A stretch of 17,470 nt of DNA from CAADGY01 sp900696665 (lineage in GTDB: Bacteria; Acidobacteriota; Terriglobia; Bryobacterales; Bryobacteraceae), in the NCBI GenBank assembly GCA_035063885.1, contig JAPSFM010000110.1, positions 1-17,470 on the forward strand. The letters are read 5' to 3'. Made by a program: the position numbers and the translations under genes. The notes beneath the pieces are model-generated. The model ran no database searches and had not been told where the DNA came from. It saw nothing but the letters and a program-made list of their open reading frames with translations. This document shows, in pieces, positions 1-7,897 of the stretch (the first letter of the stretch is position 1; each line of letters starts with the position of its first letter).

Positions 1-138
1 GATTTCACGCGGATTGGGATGGGCAAGGTGCCGGACGCCAAGACACTGGCGCGCATCGCGCAGGCGCTGGGCGGTACGGTGATCGCGGAACTGCATCGGC
101 GTCTGGTGGAGATCGCGCAGGCTAGCAAGCGTTCCTGA
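1..138 (+). pseudogene. Transposase fragment (IS5/ISNCY-like), cut by the window edge
   Basis: The frame starting at base 1 is open for 45 codons and stops at TGA 136-138. It contains KVPDAKTLARIAQALG followed by ELHRRLVEIAQ. From memory this resembles the N-terminal helical region of DDE transposases of the IS5/ISNCY type, which reads 'KVPDAKT..R..Q.LG...I..LH.R.V.IA' and is then followed by a GRK.RVDTTV motif. That catalytic part is missing: the frame ends right after IAQASKRS, and I see no continuation in the other frames before ruvA begins at 185. It is therefore probably a truncated remnant. The upstream part lies outside the window, so the state of its 5' end is unknown. Family assignment is tentative. 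Confidence 0.5.
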
Positions 139-184
139 ATCATGGGCTCCGGCACGTAGGCATCATCGGAGATAATGTTGATCT

Positions 185-790
185 ATGATTGCCTACCTGC
201 GGGGGACGCTGCTCGAAAAGCACCCGAACCAGGTTGTGGTGGACGTCGCGGGCGTAGGCTACGATGTCACCATTCCCGTTTCCACATTCTCTTCCTTACC
301 GGATACCAATTCCGAGGTTCGCCTGCGCATCCACACCCATGTCCGGGAAGATGCTCTTTTGCTTTTCGGGTTTCTCACCATGGATGAGAAGTCGCTCTTC
401 GAAAAGCTGATCGGCGTCAGCGGTATTGGCCCGCGGCTGGCTATCACCATCCTTTCGGGTCTTCCTGCTTCCGACCTGGTCACAGCGATTCGCGGTGGTC
501 AGTTAGAGCATTTGGTCCGCATTCCCGGCATCGGGAAGAAGACGGCGGAAAGAATGGTGCTGGAGTTGCGGGACAAGGTGGCCGGAATCGGCGCCAGCGA
601 CGGCGCCGCCGGAATCGCTGTGCAGAAGCAGCCCGCGCTCGAACCCGTGGAAGAAGATGTACTTTCCGCTTTGCTGAATCTTGGCTGCAACCGCGGCGCC
701 GCCGAAACGGCGCTCCGGAAAGCGAAAACGGCGGGCGCCCCCGCCGAGTTTGAGCCTTTGTTCCGGCGTGCGCTGGAACTGGTGCGCTAA
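185..790 (+). CDS. ruvA: Holliday junction branch migration protein RuvA
   Basis: RuvA binds four-way DNA junctions as a tetramer and loads the RuvB motor for branch migration in recombinational repair. The 201 residues match the family's usual length of about 200. The protein opens with the expected MIAYLRGTL beta-barrel start. It carries two helix-hairpin-helix motifs, around residues 76-90 (LIGVSGIGPRLA) and 110-124 (RIPGIGKKTAERM). It ends with domain III (EEDVLSALLNLGC, about 157-170), which contacts RuvB. ATG 185 is preferred over the out-of-frame ATG 175 because it gives the canonical N-terminus. A weak GGAGA lies at 168-172, rather far upstream. ruvB follows after 25 bp. ruvC, often next to this pair, is not in the window. 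Confidence 0.97.
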   Translation: MIAYLRGTLLEKHPNQVVVDVAGVGYDVTIPVSTFSSLPDTNSEVRLRIHTHVREDALLLFGFLTMDEKSLFEKLIGVSGIGPRLAITILSGLPASDLVTAIRGGQLEHLVRIPGIGKKTAERMVLELRDKVAGIGASDGAAGIAVQKQPALEPVEEDVLSALLNLGCNRGAAETALRKAKTAGAPAEFEPLFRRALELVR

Positions 791-815
791 ATTGGTCTAA
801 GCCGGCAGATAAAGC

Positions 816-1841
816 ATGCGTGATAAGGGTATCGTGTCGCCCGCTCCGCGCGACGAAGAGCGGCAGTTTGAAGCCGGTCTTCGTCCGCGCCGGTTGGACG
901 ACTTCACCGGACAAACCAAACTGAAAGAGAATCTCGCGATCGCGATCGAAGCCGCGCGGCGGCGTGGCGAAGCAATGGACCACGTCCTTTTATATGGCCC
1001 GCCGGGCCTGGGAAAAACAACGCTCGCTACCATCATCGCATCCGAGTTGGAGGCAGGCTTTGAACAGACGTCCGGCCCGATCCTTCAGAAAAAACTGGAC
1101 CTGACGGGGATCCTAAGCAACATCCGGGCCCGGCAGGTATTCTTTATCGACGAGATTCATCGCCTGCTTCCCGACGTGGAAGAGATGCTGTACTCGGCGC
1201 TCGAAGATTTCCGCGTAGACATCCTGATCGGAGCCGGCCCCGGCGCTCGCACGCACTCTCTTCCGATGCCCCGCTTCACCGCGATTGGCGCAACGACGCG
1301 ACAGGGACTCGTCAGCGCTCCTCTGCGAGGCCGCTTCGGTTTGGTTTTACGGCTGAATCATTACGACGTGGCTGAATTGGAGCGCATCGTGCTGCGATCC
1401 GCCGGGCTGCTGGATGTGGCTATCGATGAAGAGGGCGCGCGTGAGATCGCGCGCCGCAGCCGTGGTACCCCGCGTATCGCGAACCGTCTGCTCCGGCGTG
1501 TCCGTGATTATGCCCAGGTCCGCGCCGAAGGCCATATTGATCGCGGCATCGCCACGACAGCGCTTGACCTTCTGGAGGTGGATCGATTTGGACTGGATGA
1601 AATCGACCAGAAGATCATGCTGACAGTGATCGAAAAGTATAGCGGCGGCCCCGTCGGTTTGAATACGATCGCGGCTTCCATCGATGAAGAGCCCGCTACC
1701 ATCGAAGAGGTTTACGAACCGTACCTGATGCAGCTTGGATTTCTCGACCGGACGCCGCGCGGCCGCGTGGCCACCGACCACGCCTTCGATCATTTCAACA
1801 TCCCCCGCCACATGCGAGGTTTGCAGCGTAGTCTCTTCTAG
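816..1841 (+). CDS. ruvB: Holliday junction branch migration helicase RuvB
   Basis: RuvB is the hexameric AAA+ ATPase that pumps DNA through the RuvA-bound junction. At 341 residues it has the normal length. Visible motifs are Walker A GPPGLGKT (61-68), Walker B FIDEIHR (110-116), sensor I GATTR (158-162), the arginine-finger segment PLRGRFG (169-175; LRDRFG is more usual), and the sensor II region RGTPRIANRLLRRVRD. The C-terminal winged helix ends in FNIPRHMRGLQRSLF. ATG 816 sits 25 bp after ruvA, and folK starts 4 bp after the stop, so the three genes are probably cotranscribed. The segment PILQKKLDLTGILSNI differs slightly from the common 'PVLEKPGDLAAILTNL' but is in register. Confidence 0.97.
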   Translation: MRDKGIVSPAPRDEERQFEAGLRPRRLDDFTGQTKLKENLAIAIEAARRRGEAMDHVLLYGPPGLGKTTLATIIASELEAGFEQTSGPILQKKLDLTGILSNIRARQVFFIDEIHRLLPDVEEMLYSALEDFRVDILIGAGPGARTHSLPMPRFTAIGATTRQGLVSAPLRGRFGLVLRLNHYDVAELERIVLRSAGLLDVAIDEEGAREIARRSRGTPRIANRLLRRVRDYAQVRAEGHIDRGIATTALDLLEVDRFGLDEIDQKIMLTVIEKYSGGPVGLNTIAASIDEEPATIEEVYEPYLMQLGFLDRTPRGRVATDHAFDHFNIPRHMRGLQRSLF

Positions 1842-1845
1842 TTCC

Positions 1846-2358
1846 ATGACCACGGTTTACCTCTCCCTCGGGTCGAACCTCGGAGACCGTGAGCGGCATC
1901 TGCAACGGGTTATAGAGGGCCTGGACTCCGCCGGCTTGCAGGTATTACGTATCTCCTCTGTTTTTGAGACTGACCCAGTCGGCAAGCTGGATCAGCCTCG
2001 TTTTCTGAACGCGGTGGTCGAGGCCCGGACCACCCTGCTGCCGCGGCAACTCCTCGCCAGGACCGCGAAACTCGAGCGCCGCCTGGGCCGCAAACGGCTG
2101 GTTGACAAAGGCCCCCGCACCATCGACATCGACATTCTGCTCTATGGAGGCGCGATCGTGAACACTCGCGACCTGACGCTGCCGCATCCCCGCATGACGG
2201 AGCGGCGATTCGTTCTGGAACCCCTCGCGGAACTCACCCCCGGCCTGAGGCATCCGATAGCGCGCCGCACCATCGCCGAACTGCTTGCTTGCACAATGTC
2301 CCAGGACTGCCGCAAGACCGGTATCGAACTACGCGTGCACCAGACAGGAATGCCCTGA
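1846..2358 (+). CDS. folK: 6-hydroxymethyl-7,8-dihydropterin pyrophosphokinase (HPPK)
   Basis: HPPK transfers pyrophosphate from ATP to 6-hydroxymethyl-dihydropterin, the step before dihydropteroate synthase in folate synthesis. The 170-aa protein begins MTTVYLSLGSNLGDRERHLQ, the family's N-terminal signature. It continues with FETDPVG (40-46), QPRFLNAVVE (50-59), and the hallmark GPRTIDIDILLYGG (89-102), whose Asp94 and Asp96 correspond to the Mg-binding pair. LPHPRMTERRFVLEPLAEL (112-130) follows. The frame is open further upstream, from 1735, but that stretch is ruvB sequence in another frame. ATG 1846, 4 bp after ruvB, gives the canonical start. The kinase gene follows after 26 bp. Confidence 0.95.
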   Translation: MTTVYLSLGSNLGDRERHLQRVIEGLDSAGLQVLRISSVFETDPVGKLDQPRFLNAVVEARTTLLPRQLLARTAKLERRLGRKRLVDKGPRTIDIDILLYGGAIVNTRDLTLPHPRMTERRFVLEPLAELTPGLRHPIARRTIAELLACTMSQDCRKTGIELRVHQTGMP

Positions 2359-2384
2359 ATGGTAAACTCGGAATACCACATAAA

Positions 2385-5039
2385 ATGCCCCCTGGTGCCG
2401 CTATTGCGCATTACCGGGTTTTATCGCGCCTCGGCGCAGGCGGTATGGGGGAGGTCTACCTTGCCGAAGACACCCGGCTGGAACGCCTGGTTGCGCTAAA
2501 GATCCTTCCCGAGCGCATCGCCGCGGATTCCGAGCGAATGCGACGCTTCGTCCAGGAGGCCAAGGCCGTCGCCGTTCTCAGCCATCCGAACATCGCCCAC
2601 ATTTACGACATTGACGAAGCCGCCGGCGTCCATTATATGGCAATGGAGTACGTCGAGGGGCAGACCCTCGCCGCACGGCTGAACGGCCGTCCACTCCCCA
2701 CGAGTGACATCATCGAGATCGGCACACAAATTGCCGAAGCGCTCGCCGAAGCGCACTCCAAAGGCATCACACACCGCGACATCAAGCCCGCCAACGTGAT
2801 GATCACACCGCGGGGGCAGGCGAAAGTTCTCGATTTTGGGTTGGCGAAAGTCCGCAAGCCCGACCACACGCTTCAGACGGAGACTGTCAGCGGTCGACTC
2901 ACCGACGCCGGCATCGTGATGGGAACGGTGCAGTACATGAGTCCCGAACAAGCGCTCGGACAGGACGTGGACCACCGCACCGACATCTTCAGTCTTGGGA
3001 GCGTATTGTACGAGATGGCGACGGGCCGCCGCGCGTTTCCCGGGCCGACTACCGCAGCCGTCTTCAGTGCGTTGTTGAACAAGCATCCCGATCCGCCCTC
3101 CAAGGTAAACGGGTCGATTCCGCCAGAGTTGGATCGGATTGTGCTGAAGGCGTTGGAGAAGGACACCGACCTGCGATACCAGACCGCTTCGGATCTCACC
3201 GCCGATTTAAAGCGTACCAAGCGGGACGCGGATTCAGGGCGTACCACGGCACCGGCGGAAGTTGGCTCCGGTTCTCTTCGCGGACGGTCCCGCCTGCCGC
3301 TGTTGATTGTAGGCGTGGCGGCCGTGATTGCACTGGCTTCGTGGTACTTCAACAGCCGGAGTGCGGCAAGAACCGAGCCCATCGCTTTGAAAGCGACTCC
3401 GCTCACCGCATACCCGGGCAACGAGAGCCAGCCAAGCTTTTCGCCGGATGGCAGCCAGGTCGCATTCACCTGGAACAGTGAAACCGAAGAGAATTGGGAC
3501 ATCTACGTAAAAGTCGTTGAGGCCGGCGCTCCATTGCGGCTTACCTCGAGCCCAGCCACCGATTTCAGTCCGGCGTGGTCGCCCGATGGCCGGCAGATCA
3601 TCTTTCTCCGGCAGGAGAGTGATTCTGCCGCGTTCTACCTGATTCCACCCCTAGGTGGCCTGGAACGCAAACTCGCGGACGCGAACCCGCAGCGGACCGG
3701 CGTCGACGCCCCCTATGCAAGCTGGTCCCCCGACAGCAACACAGTAGCCCTGGTAGATAAGGCTTCACAGCAGGAACCGATGAGCATCTTTCTGCACAAC
3801 ATCGAAACCGGCGAGCGCCGCAAGCTTACGAATCCACCGGGCAAAACTTACGGGGATAGCAGCCCCCAGTTCTCCGCCAACGGGCGGATGCTGGCCTTCG
3901 TCCGGACGGGAGCGCTGTCCGTGCAGGATATTTACGTTGTGCCCGTCGCCGGCGGCGAGCCGGAACGCCTGACGTTCGACAACCGGCGTATCTATGGCCT
4001 TGCATGGAACCCGTCCGATGGTCTGATTTATTTCTCCTCCGCCCGGGCAGGCAGTTCGCGTCTCTGGAAGATCTCTCCAAAGGGCGGCACGCCGGAGCGC
4101 ATCATCGGCGTTGGTGAAAACGCGTCCTTTATTGCCATCTCGCCGCAGGGCAAGCGAATGGCTTATACCCGCTCGATTTTGGACACGAACGTGTGGCGCT
4201 TCGACCTGACAGGCAGCGCCGGGGCAGCGGGCAAAGGGACACGCTTGATTTCATCGACCCGCTACGAGCAGGGCCCGCAGTATTCACCCGATGGCCGGCG
4301 CATTGCATTCGCATCGAACCGCTCAGGCACTCCCGAAATCTGGCTGTGCGACAAGGACGGTAACTTTCCTACCCGGCTTACCTATTTCGAGGGTGCCTCG
4401 ACGGGCAGTCCTCACTGGTCTCCCGATGGTAAGACTATAGCTTTCGATTCACGGCCGAATGCCAATCCGGATGTTTATGTCGTTAGCGCAGAAGGTGGAA
4501 CTTCACGCCGGATGACAACCGAACCTTCGGACGACGTCGTTCCGACCTATTCGAACGACGGGCGCTGGATCTACTTTGCCTCCAATCGCACCGGCACTTA
4601 CCAGCTCTGGAAGATACCGGCTGAAGGCGGCACGGGGATACAGGTCACCAAGAACGGCGGTTTTTATGGCATCGAGTCGCCGGACGGCAAGTACATTTAT
4701 TACGCGAAATCTCCGAGAGCACCCGGACTCTGGCGTGTACCCATCGCCGGGGGAGAGGAAGAACCCGTGCTGGAGAACTTGCGTGCAGGCTTCTGGGGAT
4801 ACTGGGCCATCGTTCCGCGCGGCGTCTATTTCCTGGAACGGCGGGAGATTCAGGACATTGGCATTCGCTATTACCTCCGCCTGCTCGACTTGAAGACCAT
4901 GCGGGAGAGCACCGTCATGCCGATTGAAAAGCGGCCGTTCAATGCCGGCCTCTCAGTTTCGCCGGACGGCCGTCATTTCCTCTACACACAGGTAGACCAA
5001 AGCGACACGGATATCATGCTGGTCGAGGATTTCCGGTAA
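2385..5039 (+). CDS. Serine/threonine protein kinase with C-terminal PD40/TolB-like beta-propeller
   Basis: This is an 884-aa Hanks-type kinase joined to a propeller, an architecture common in Acidobacteria. The kinase domain (about 10-275) has the glycine loop GAGGMGEVY (17-25), the ATP lysine in VALKILP (Lys39), catalytic HRDIKPANV (130-138), DFGLA (150-154), and GTVQYMSPEQA (180-190). A single membrane helix lies at about 304-322 (LPLLIVGVAAVIALASWYF). After it come roughly ten PD40-type repeats with cores such as FSPDGSQVAF, WSPDGRQIIF, YSPDGRRIAFASNRSG and WSPDGKTIAF, to the C-terminus. The likely topology is cytoplasmic kinase with periplasmic propeller. ATG 2385 is chosen because the kinase fold starts at once (AHYRVLSRLGAGG). 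The frame extends back to 2289 but overlaps folK. Substrates and ligand cannot be deduced. Confidence 0.93.
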   Translation: MPPGAAIAHYRVLSRLGAGGMGEVYLAEDTRLERLVALKILPERIAADSERMRRFVQEAKAVAVLSHPNIAHIYDIDEAAGVHYMAMEYVEGQTLAARLNGRPLPTSDIIEIGTQIAEALAEAHSKGITHRDIKPANVMITPRGQAKVLDFGLAKVRKPDHTLQTETVSGRLTDAGIVMGTVQYMSPEQALGQDVDHRTDIFSLGSVLYEMATGRRAFPGPTTAAVFSALLNKHPDPPSKVNGSIPPELDRIVLKALEKDTDLRYQTASDLTADLKRTKRDADSGRTTAPAEVGSGSLRGRSRLPLLIVGVAAVIALASWYFNSRSAARTEPIALKATPLTAYPGNESQPSFSPDGSQVAFTWNSETEENWDIYVKVVEAGAPLRLTSSPATDFSPAWSPDGRQIIFLRQESDSAAFYLIPPLGGLERKLADANPQRTGVDAPYASWSPDSNTVALVDKASQQEPMSIFLHNIETGERRKLTNPPGKTYGDSSPQFSANGRMLAFVRTGALSVQDIYVVPVAGGEPERLTFDNRRIYGLAWNPSDGLIYFSSARAGSSRLWKISPKGGTPERIIGVGENASFIAISPQGKRMAYTRSILDTNVWRFDLTGSAGAAGKGTRLISSTRYEQGPQYSPDGRRIAFASNRSGTPEIWLCDKDGNFPTRLTYFEGASTGSPHWSPDGKTIAFDSRPNANPDVYVVSAEGGTSRRMTTEPSDDVVPTYSNDGRWIYFASNRTGTYQLWKIPAEGGTGIQVTKNGGFYGIESPDGKYIYYAKSPRAPGLWRVPIAGGEEEPVLENLRAGFWGYWAIVPRGVYFLERREIQDIGIRYYLRLLDLKTMRESTVMPIEKRPFNAGLSVSPDGRHFLYTQVDQSDTDIMLVEDFR

Positions 5040-5073
5040 TGGGGAACCCTCCGCGCTCTGTGGCGTCTTAATC

Positions 5074-5099
5074 TGGCGGCCTTCCGATGCCCGCCGCCA
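5074..5099. other. Intergenic GC-rich hairpin after the kinase gene
   Basis: TGGCGGC (5074-5080) pairs with GCCGCCA (5093-5099) around a 12-nt loop, 34 bp after the kinase stop codon. It could slow or end transcription leaving the ruvA-folK-kinase operon, but no T tract follows on the + strand. I would not call it an intrinsic terminator with confidence. The rest of the 162-bp gap before speA holds only a possible short ORF (5129-5221) and the speA ribosome-binding site. Confidence 0.3.
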
Positions 5100-5128
5100 T
5101 ACACTCTGGTGTGAACAAGCGCTCAAGA

Positions 5129-5221
5129 ATGATGAAGGAACTTTCGCTTGCTGTTTCGGGGGATTCGAAGGACACTGAAGCTTTCGGGAGGATTGAAGTA
5201 ATTGAAGTTGAAACTCTCTGA
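5129..5221 (+). CDS. Possible 30-codon upstream ORF overlapping the speA start
   Basis: Starting at ATG 5129 (or in frame at GTG 5111), a short frame runs to TGA 5219-5221. It overlaps the first codons of speA in a different reading frame. The peptide begins MMKELSLAVSGDSKD and ends in EVIEVETL, an acidic C-terminal half. It contains one arginine and no run of arginines or polyamine-pathway residues of the kind expected in an attenuator leader. There is no clear Shine-Dalgarno. The speA Shine-Dalgarno (GGGAGGA, 5186-5192) lies inside the frame, so ribosomes translating it would pass over the speA start and could couple the two. It may equally be a chance ORF. Confidence 0.2.
   Translation: MMKELSLAVSGDSKDTEAFGRIEVIEVETL
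5186..5192 (+). promoter_or_regulatory. Shine-Dalgarno that decides the TTG start of speA
   Basis: GGGAGGA lies 9 nt upstream of TTG 5202. The in-frame codons just upstream include a TAA at 5199-5201, so no earlier start is possible. The first ATG in this frame lies far downstream, inside conserved sequence. This supports a TTG start, with TTG 5208 as the only close alternative. Confidence 0.7.
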
Positions 5222-7148
5222 GGGGGCCACCACATGGGAACCGAGCGAGCGCTGGACCGTGACGGACGCTGCCGAACTCTACGATGTGGCGAGCTGGGGT
5301 AAGGGCTATTTCTCCGTCGGTGAGAATGGCCACCTTTGGGTACATCCGGACAAGGATGTGAACCGGCGAACAGATCTGAAAGAACTGGTCGACAAGCTGG
5401 TGCTCCGCGGGATCTCCGTTCCTATCCTGATCCGTTTCGCCGATATTCTGAAACACCGCCTGGGAGATCTGTACCAGGCATTCCAGAGCTCCATTACCGA
5501 GCACGGCTACAAAGGCGGCTATGTTTGCGTTTACCCGATCAAAGTGAATCAGCAACGTCACGTGGTGGAGGAAGTGTTCCGCTTCGGGCGGCCTTACAGT
5601 TTCGGCCTGGAAGCGGGCTCAAAACCCGAATTGCTCGCCGTGCTGGCTGTCGCCGATAACGAGACCCCCGTCATCTGTAACGGCTTTAAAGATGACGAGT
5701 ACATCGAAATGGTGATGCTGGCCCGGAAAATGGGCCGGCAGATCACTCCCGTAATCGAGAAGTTTACCGAGCTCGACCTCATCGTAAAGCACGCGCAGAA
5801 CGTTGGCGTGCGGCCTGCCATCGGTTTACGCGTGAAACTGGCGAGCCGGGGCGCCGGCAAGTGGAAATCCTCAGGCGGTTACCGTTCGAAATTCGGCCTC
5901 ACCGTTTCCGAGGCGCTACGAGTGCTCCAGCGGCTCAAGGAACTTGGAATGGGAGACTGTCTGGAGTTGCTTCATTTTCATTTGGGCAGCCAGATTACCA
6001 ATATCCGTCATATCAAGGGCGCGGTCACCGAAGGGGCGCGCGTGTATGTGGAATTGAAGCGCGCCGGAGCGGGATTGAAGTATATGGATGTTGGCGGCGG
6101 CCTGGGCATCGACTACGATGGCTCTCAAACCGATTTCGAATCGAGCGTGAATTATACGCTGCAGGAATACGCCAACGACGTCGTCTATCATATTCAGAAC
6201 ATCTGTGACGAAGCGGAGGTGCCGCATCCGACAATCGTTACAGAAAGCGGCCGGGCCGTCGCGGCCTACCATAGTGTTCTGGTGTTCAACGTACTCGGCG
6301 TTACCGGCCTGGGCGAAGAGGACGTGCCGCAGGACTTACCCGAAGATGCCGAGCAGCCGCTGGTGGATCTTCATCAGACCTACCGCTCGCTCAGCATGAA
6401 GAACCTGCTCGAAGGCTTCCACGACGCACAGCAGGCCCTGGATGCGGCACTCAATCTCTTTAGCCTGGGATACCTGCCGCTCGAACAGCGCAGCCTGGCG
6501 GAAAACCTCTATTGGGGTATCGGCCGCAAGATCCAGAAAATGATTAAGGATATGGAGTACGTTCCGGAGGAACTCGAGGGACTGGAGGCGATGCTCTCCG
6601 ATACGTACTTCTGCAATTTCTCGCTGTTTCAGAGCATGCCGGACAGTTGGGCCGTCAAACAGCTTTTCCCGATCATGCCCATCCACCGTCTGGAGGAGCC
6701 GCCCACAAGGAACGCCATTCTGGGTGATATTTCGTGCGATTCGGACGGCAAGATCGATCAGTTCATCGACCGCCGCGACGTCAAAAAAACGCTGCCGCTG
6801 CATACTTTCAACGGGAAGCATTATTACCTGGGTGCATTTCTCGTCGGCGCCTACCAGGAGATTCTCGGCGATCTGCACAACCTGTTCGGCGACACAAACG
6901 CGGTCCACGTAAGTCTGGACGCATCGGGTGAGGTGGTGCTCGACGCCGTGATCCAGGGCGACACCGTGCGTGAGGTACTCAACTACGTGCAGTTCAGCGC
7001 ACAGACGCTCCTCGAGGAGTTTCGGCGCGACGCGGAAACAGCTTTGCGCGAAGGCAGGATCGGCTACCAGGAACTCGCCCGCCTGTTGCGGTTTTACGAA
7101 GAGGGGCTCCGGGGGTACACCTACCTGGAGGACGGGCGCCAGCAGTAA
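5202..7148 (+). CDS. speA: Biosynthetic arginine decarboxylase (PLP-dependent, SpeA type)
   Basis: SpeA converts arginine to agmatine, the first step of the agmatine route to putrescine and spermidine. The product is 648 aa, matching the usual 630-660. Conserved N-terminal residues are WTVTDAAELYDVASWGKGYF (19-38). The PLP-binding lysine is Lys114 in CVYPIKVNQQRHVVEEV. The TIM-barrel region includes GLEAGSKPEL, FHFHLGSQI-type sequence (LHFHLGSQ) and DVGGGLGIDYDG. The second active-site segment VTESGRAVAAYHSVL is present, as is SCDSDGKIDQFI in the C-terminal part. Start is TTG 5202, set by the Shine-Dalgarno at 5186-5192. No agmatinase or agmatine deiminase gene lies nearby, so the rest of the pathway must be elsewhere. 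The gene converges on the cyclophilin gene 14 bp away. Confidence 0.96.
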   Translation: MKLKLSEGATTWEPSERWTVTDAAELYDVASWGKGYFSVGENGHLWVHPDKDVNRRTDLKELVDKLVLRGISVPILIRFADILKHRLGDLYQAFQSSITEHGYKGGYVCVYPIKVNQQRHVVEEVFRFGRPYSFGLEAGSKPELLAVLAVADNETPVICNGFKDDEYIEMVMLARKMGRQITPVIEKFTELDLIVKHAQNVGVRPAIGLRVKLASRGAGKWKSSGGYRSKFGLTVSEALRVLQRLKELGMGDCLELLHFHLGSQITNIRHIKGAVTEGARVYVELKRAGAGLKYMDVGGGLGIDYDGSQTDFESSVNYTLQEYANDVVYHIQNICDEAEVPHPTIVTESGRAVAAYHSVLVFNVLGVTGLGEEDVPQDLPEDAEQPLVDLHQTYRSLSMKNLLEGFHDAQQALDAALNLFSLGYLPLEQRSLAENLYWGIGRKIQKMIKDMEYVPEELEGLEAMLSDTYFCNFSLFQSMPDSWAVKQLFPIMPIHRLEEPPTRNAILGDISCDSDGKIDQFIDRRDVKKTLPLHTFNGKHYYLGAFLVGAYQEILGDLHNLFGDTNAVHVSLDASGEVVLDAVIQGDTVREVLNYVQFSAQTLLEEFRRDAETALREGRIGYQELARLLRFYEEGLRGYTYLEDGRQQ

Positions 7149-7156
7149 CGGCGCCC
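7134..7156. terminator. Hairpin spanning the speA stop codon
   Basis: GGGCGCC (7134-7140) and GGCGCCC (7150-7156) form a 7-bp, all-G/C stem whose 9-nt loop holds the speA stop codon TAA (7146-7148). It sits between two convergent genes and could act on transcripts from both sides. Neither side has a convincing U tract (CGCTTCC follows on the + strand), so efficient intrinsic termination is uncertain. Confidence 0.35.
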
Positions 7157-7162
7157 CGCTTC

Positions 7163-7648
7163 CTACGCGGATTCCTGAATCGTGACACTCTTGAGCTGAT
7201 CGCCCTGTTGAATGGCGTTGACTACATCCTGTCCGGATGTCACCTGGCCGAAAACCGTGTGTTTCCCGTCCAGCCACTGGGTTACCACATGCGTGATAAA
7301 AAACTGGCTGCCGTTCGTGTTGGGGCCGGCATTCGCCATCGATAGTGACCCAACCTGGTGCTTACGCGGATTGTTCTTCACCTCGTCTGCGAAGCGGTAC
7401 CCCGGTCCTCCCGTTCCCGTCGCAGTCGGGTCGCCACCCTGAATCATGAAATCGTTGATGACGCGGTGAAACACCGTTCCGTCATAGAACTTCTCCCGCG
7501 CCAGGAAAACGAAGTTGTTCACGGTAACGGGAGCGTCTTTCGCAAACAACTGACATTCAATGTTGCCTTTGGATGTTTCGAAGACGGCTGTGTAACTTTT
7601 GCCGGGTTCGATCGCCATCGCCGGCGGGGACGGATATTGCTTAGCCAT
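7163..7648 (-). CDS. Peptidyl-prolyl cis-trans isomerase, cyclophilin type (cytoplasmic)
   Basis: This 161-aa single-domain cyclophilin catalyses isomerisation of X-Pro bonds during protein folding. The family core is intact: YDGTVFHRVINDFMIQGGDP (55-74) with the catalytic Arg62, then TGTGGPGYRFADE (78-89), and ANAGPNTNGSQFFIT (105-119), where Gln115 and Phe116 line the active site. TQWLDGKHTVFGQV (123-136) follows, with the cyclosporin-site Trp125. There is no signal peptide or membrane segment, so the protein should act in the cytoplasm (PpiB-like). The start is ATG at 7648, with no strong Shine-Dalgarno upstream. Its stop lies 14 bp from the speA stop, tail to tail. No functional partner is apparent among the neighbours. 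Confidence 0.95.
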   Translation of the reverse strand: MAKQYPSPPAMAIEPGKSYTAVFETSKGNIECQLFAKDAPVTVNNFVFLAREKFYDGTVFHRVINDFMIQGGDPTATGTGGPGYRFADEVKNNPRKHQVGSLSMANAGPNTNGSQFFITHVVTQWLDGKHTVFGQVTSGQDVVNAIQQGDQLKSVTIQESA

Positions 7649-7669
7649 TCAACCAGTCTAACGGACTAA

Positions 7670-7885
7670 CCTGCACCTGGAACATTTGAGGCCCGCGAGT
7701 TCAAGAATGAAGCCACCAATGCCGCAGTCACTGCCAACACCTTGAACGGAGGCATTGGGTCCGGCTTTCCTCTTACCGTGAGCGGCTTCGCCGGAAACAA
7801 ACTGACAGGCGCCATCGGCTCCGGCGGAAGACAACTCAACATCAGCACGGTGAACGGCCGCGTCCGAATTCTGAAGCAAGGGGGT
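7670..7885 (+). pseudogene. C-terminal remnant of a DUF4097-type beta-solenoid protein
   Basis: On the + strand, the frame open from 7670 reads AAVTANTLNGGIGSGFPLTV, then GNKLTGAIGSGGRQLNISTV and NGRVRILKQGG. This matches the typical end of DUF4097 (putative adhesin) proteins as I recall them: a repeating '.TVNGGI.S.FPL.V....G..L.G.IG.GG..L.ISTVNG.I.L...' pattern. Only about 65 residues are recognisable. Upstream there is a TAA at 7667 and no body of the gene. The normal stop after the last strand is gone, so the frame runs on antisense through the sigma-54 activator gene. It is a decayed 3' end stranded between two minus-strand genes, and it fills most of the 249-bp gap between them. Confidence 0.6.
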
Positions 7886-7897
7886 CAACGGACGAGA

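Noticed and set aside
5074..5099. Riboswitch upstream of speA
   Set aside because: Only one simple hairpin is present and it matches no riboswitch class I know; the position close to the kinase stop fits a 3' structure better.
6336..7277. 313-codon minus-strand frame opposite speA
   Set aside because: It is antisense to strongly conserved arginine decarboxylase sequence, also overlaps the cyclophilin gene, and has no recognisable motif; long antisense frames are expected in GC-rich DNA.
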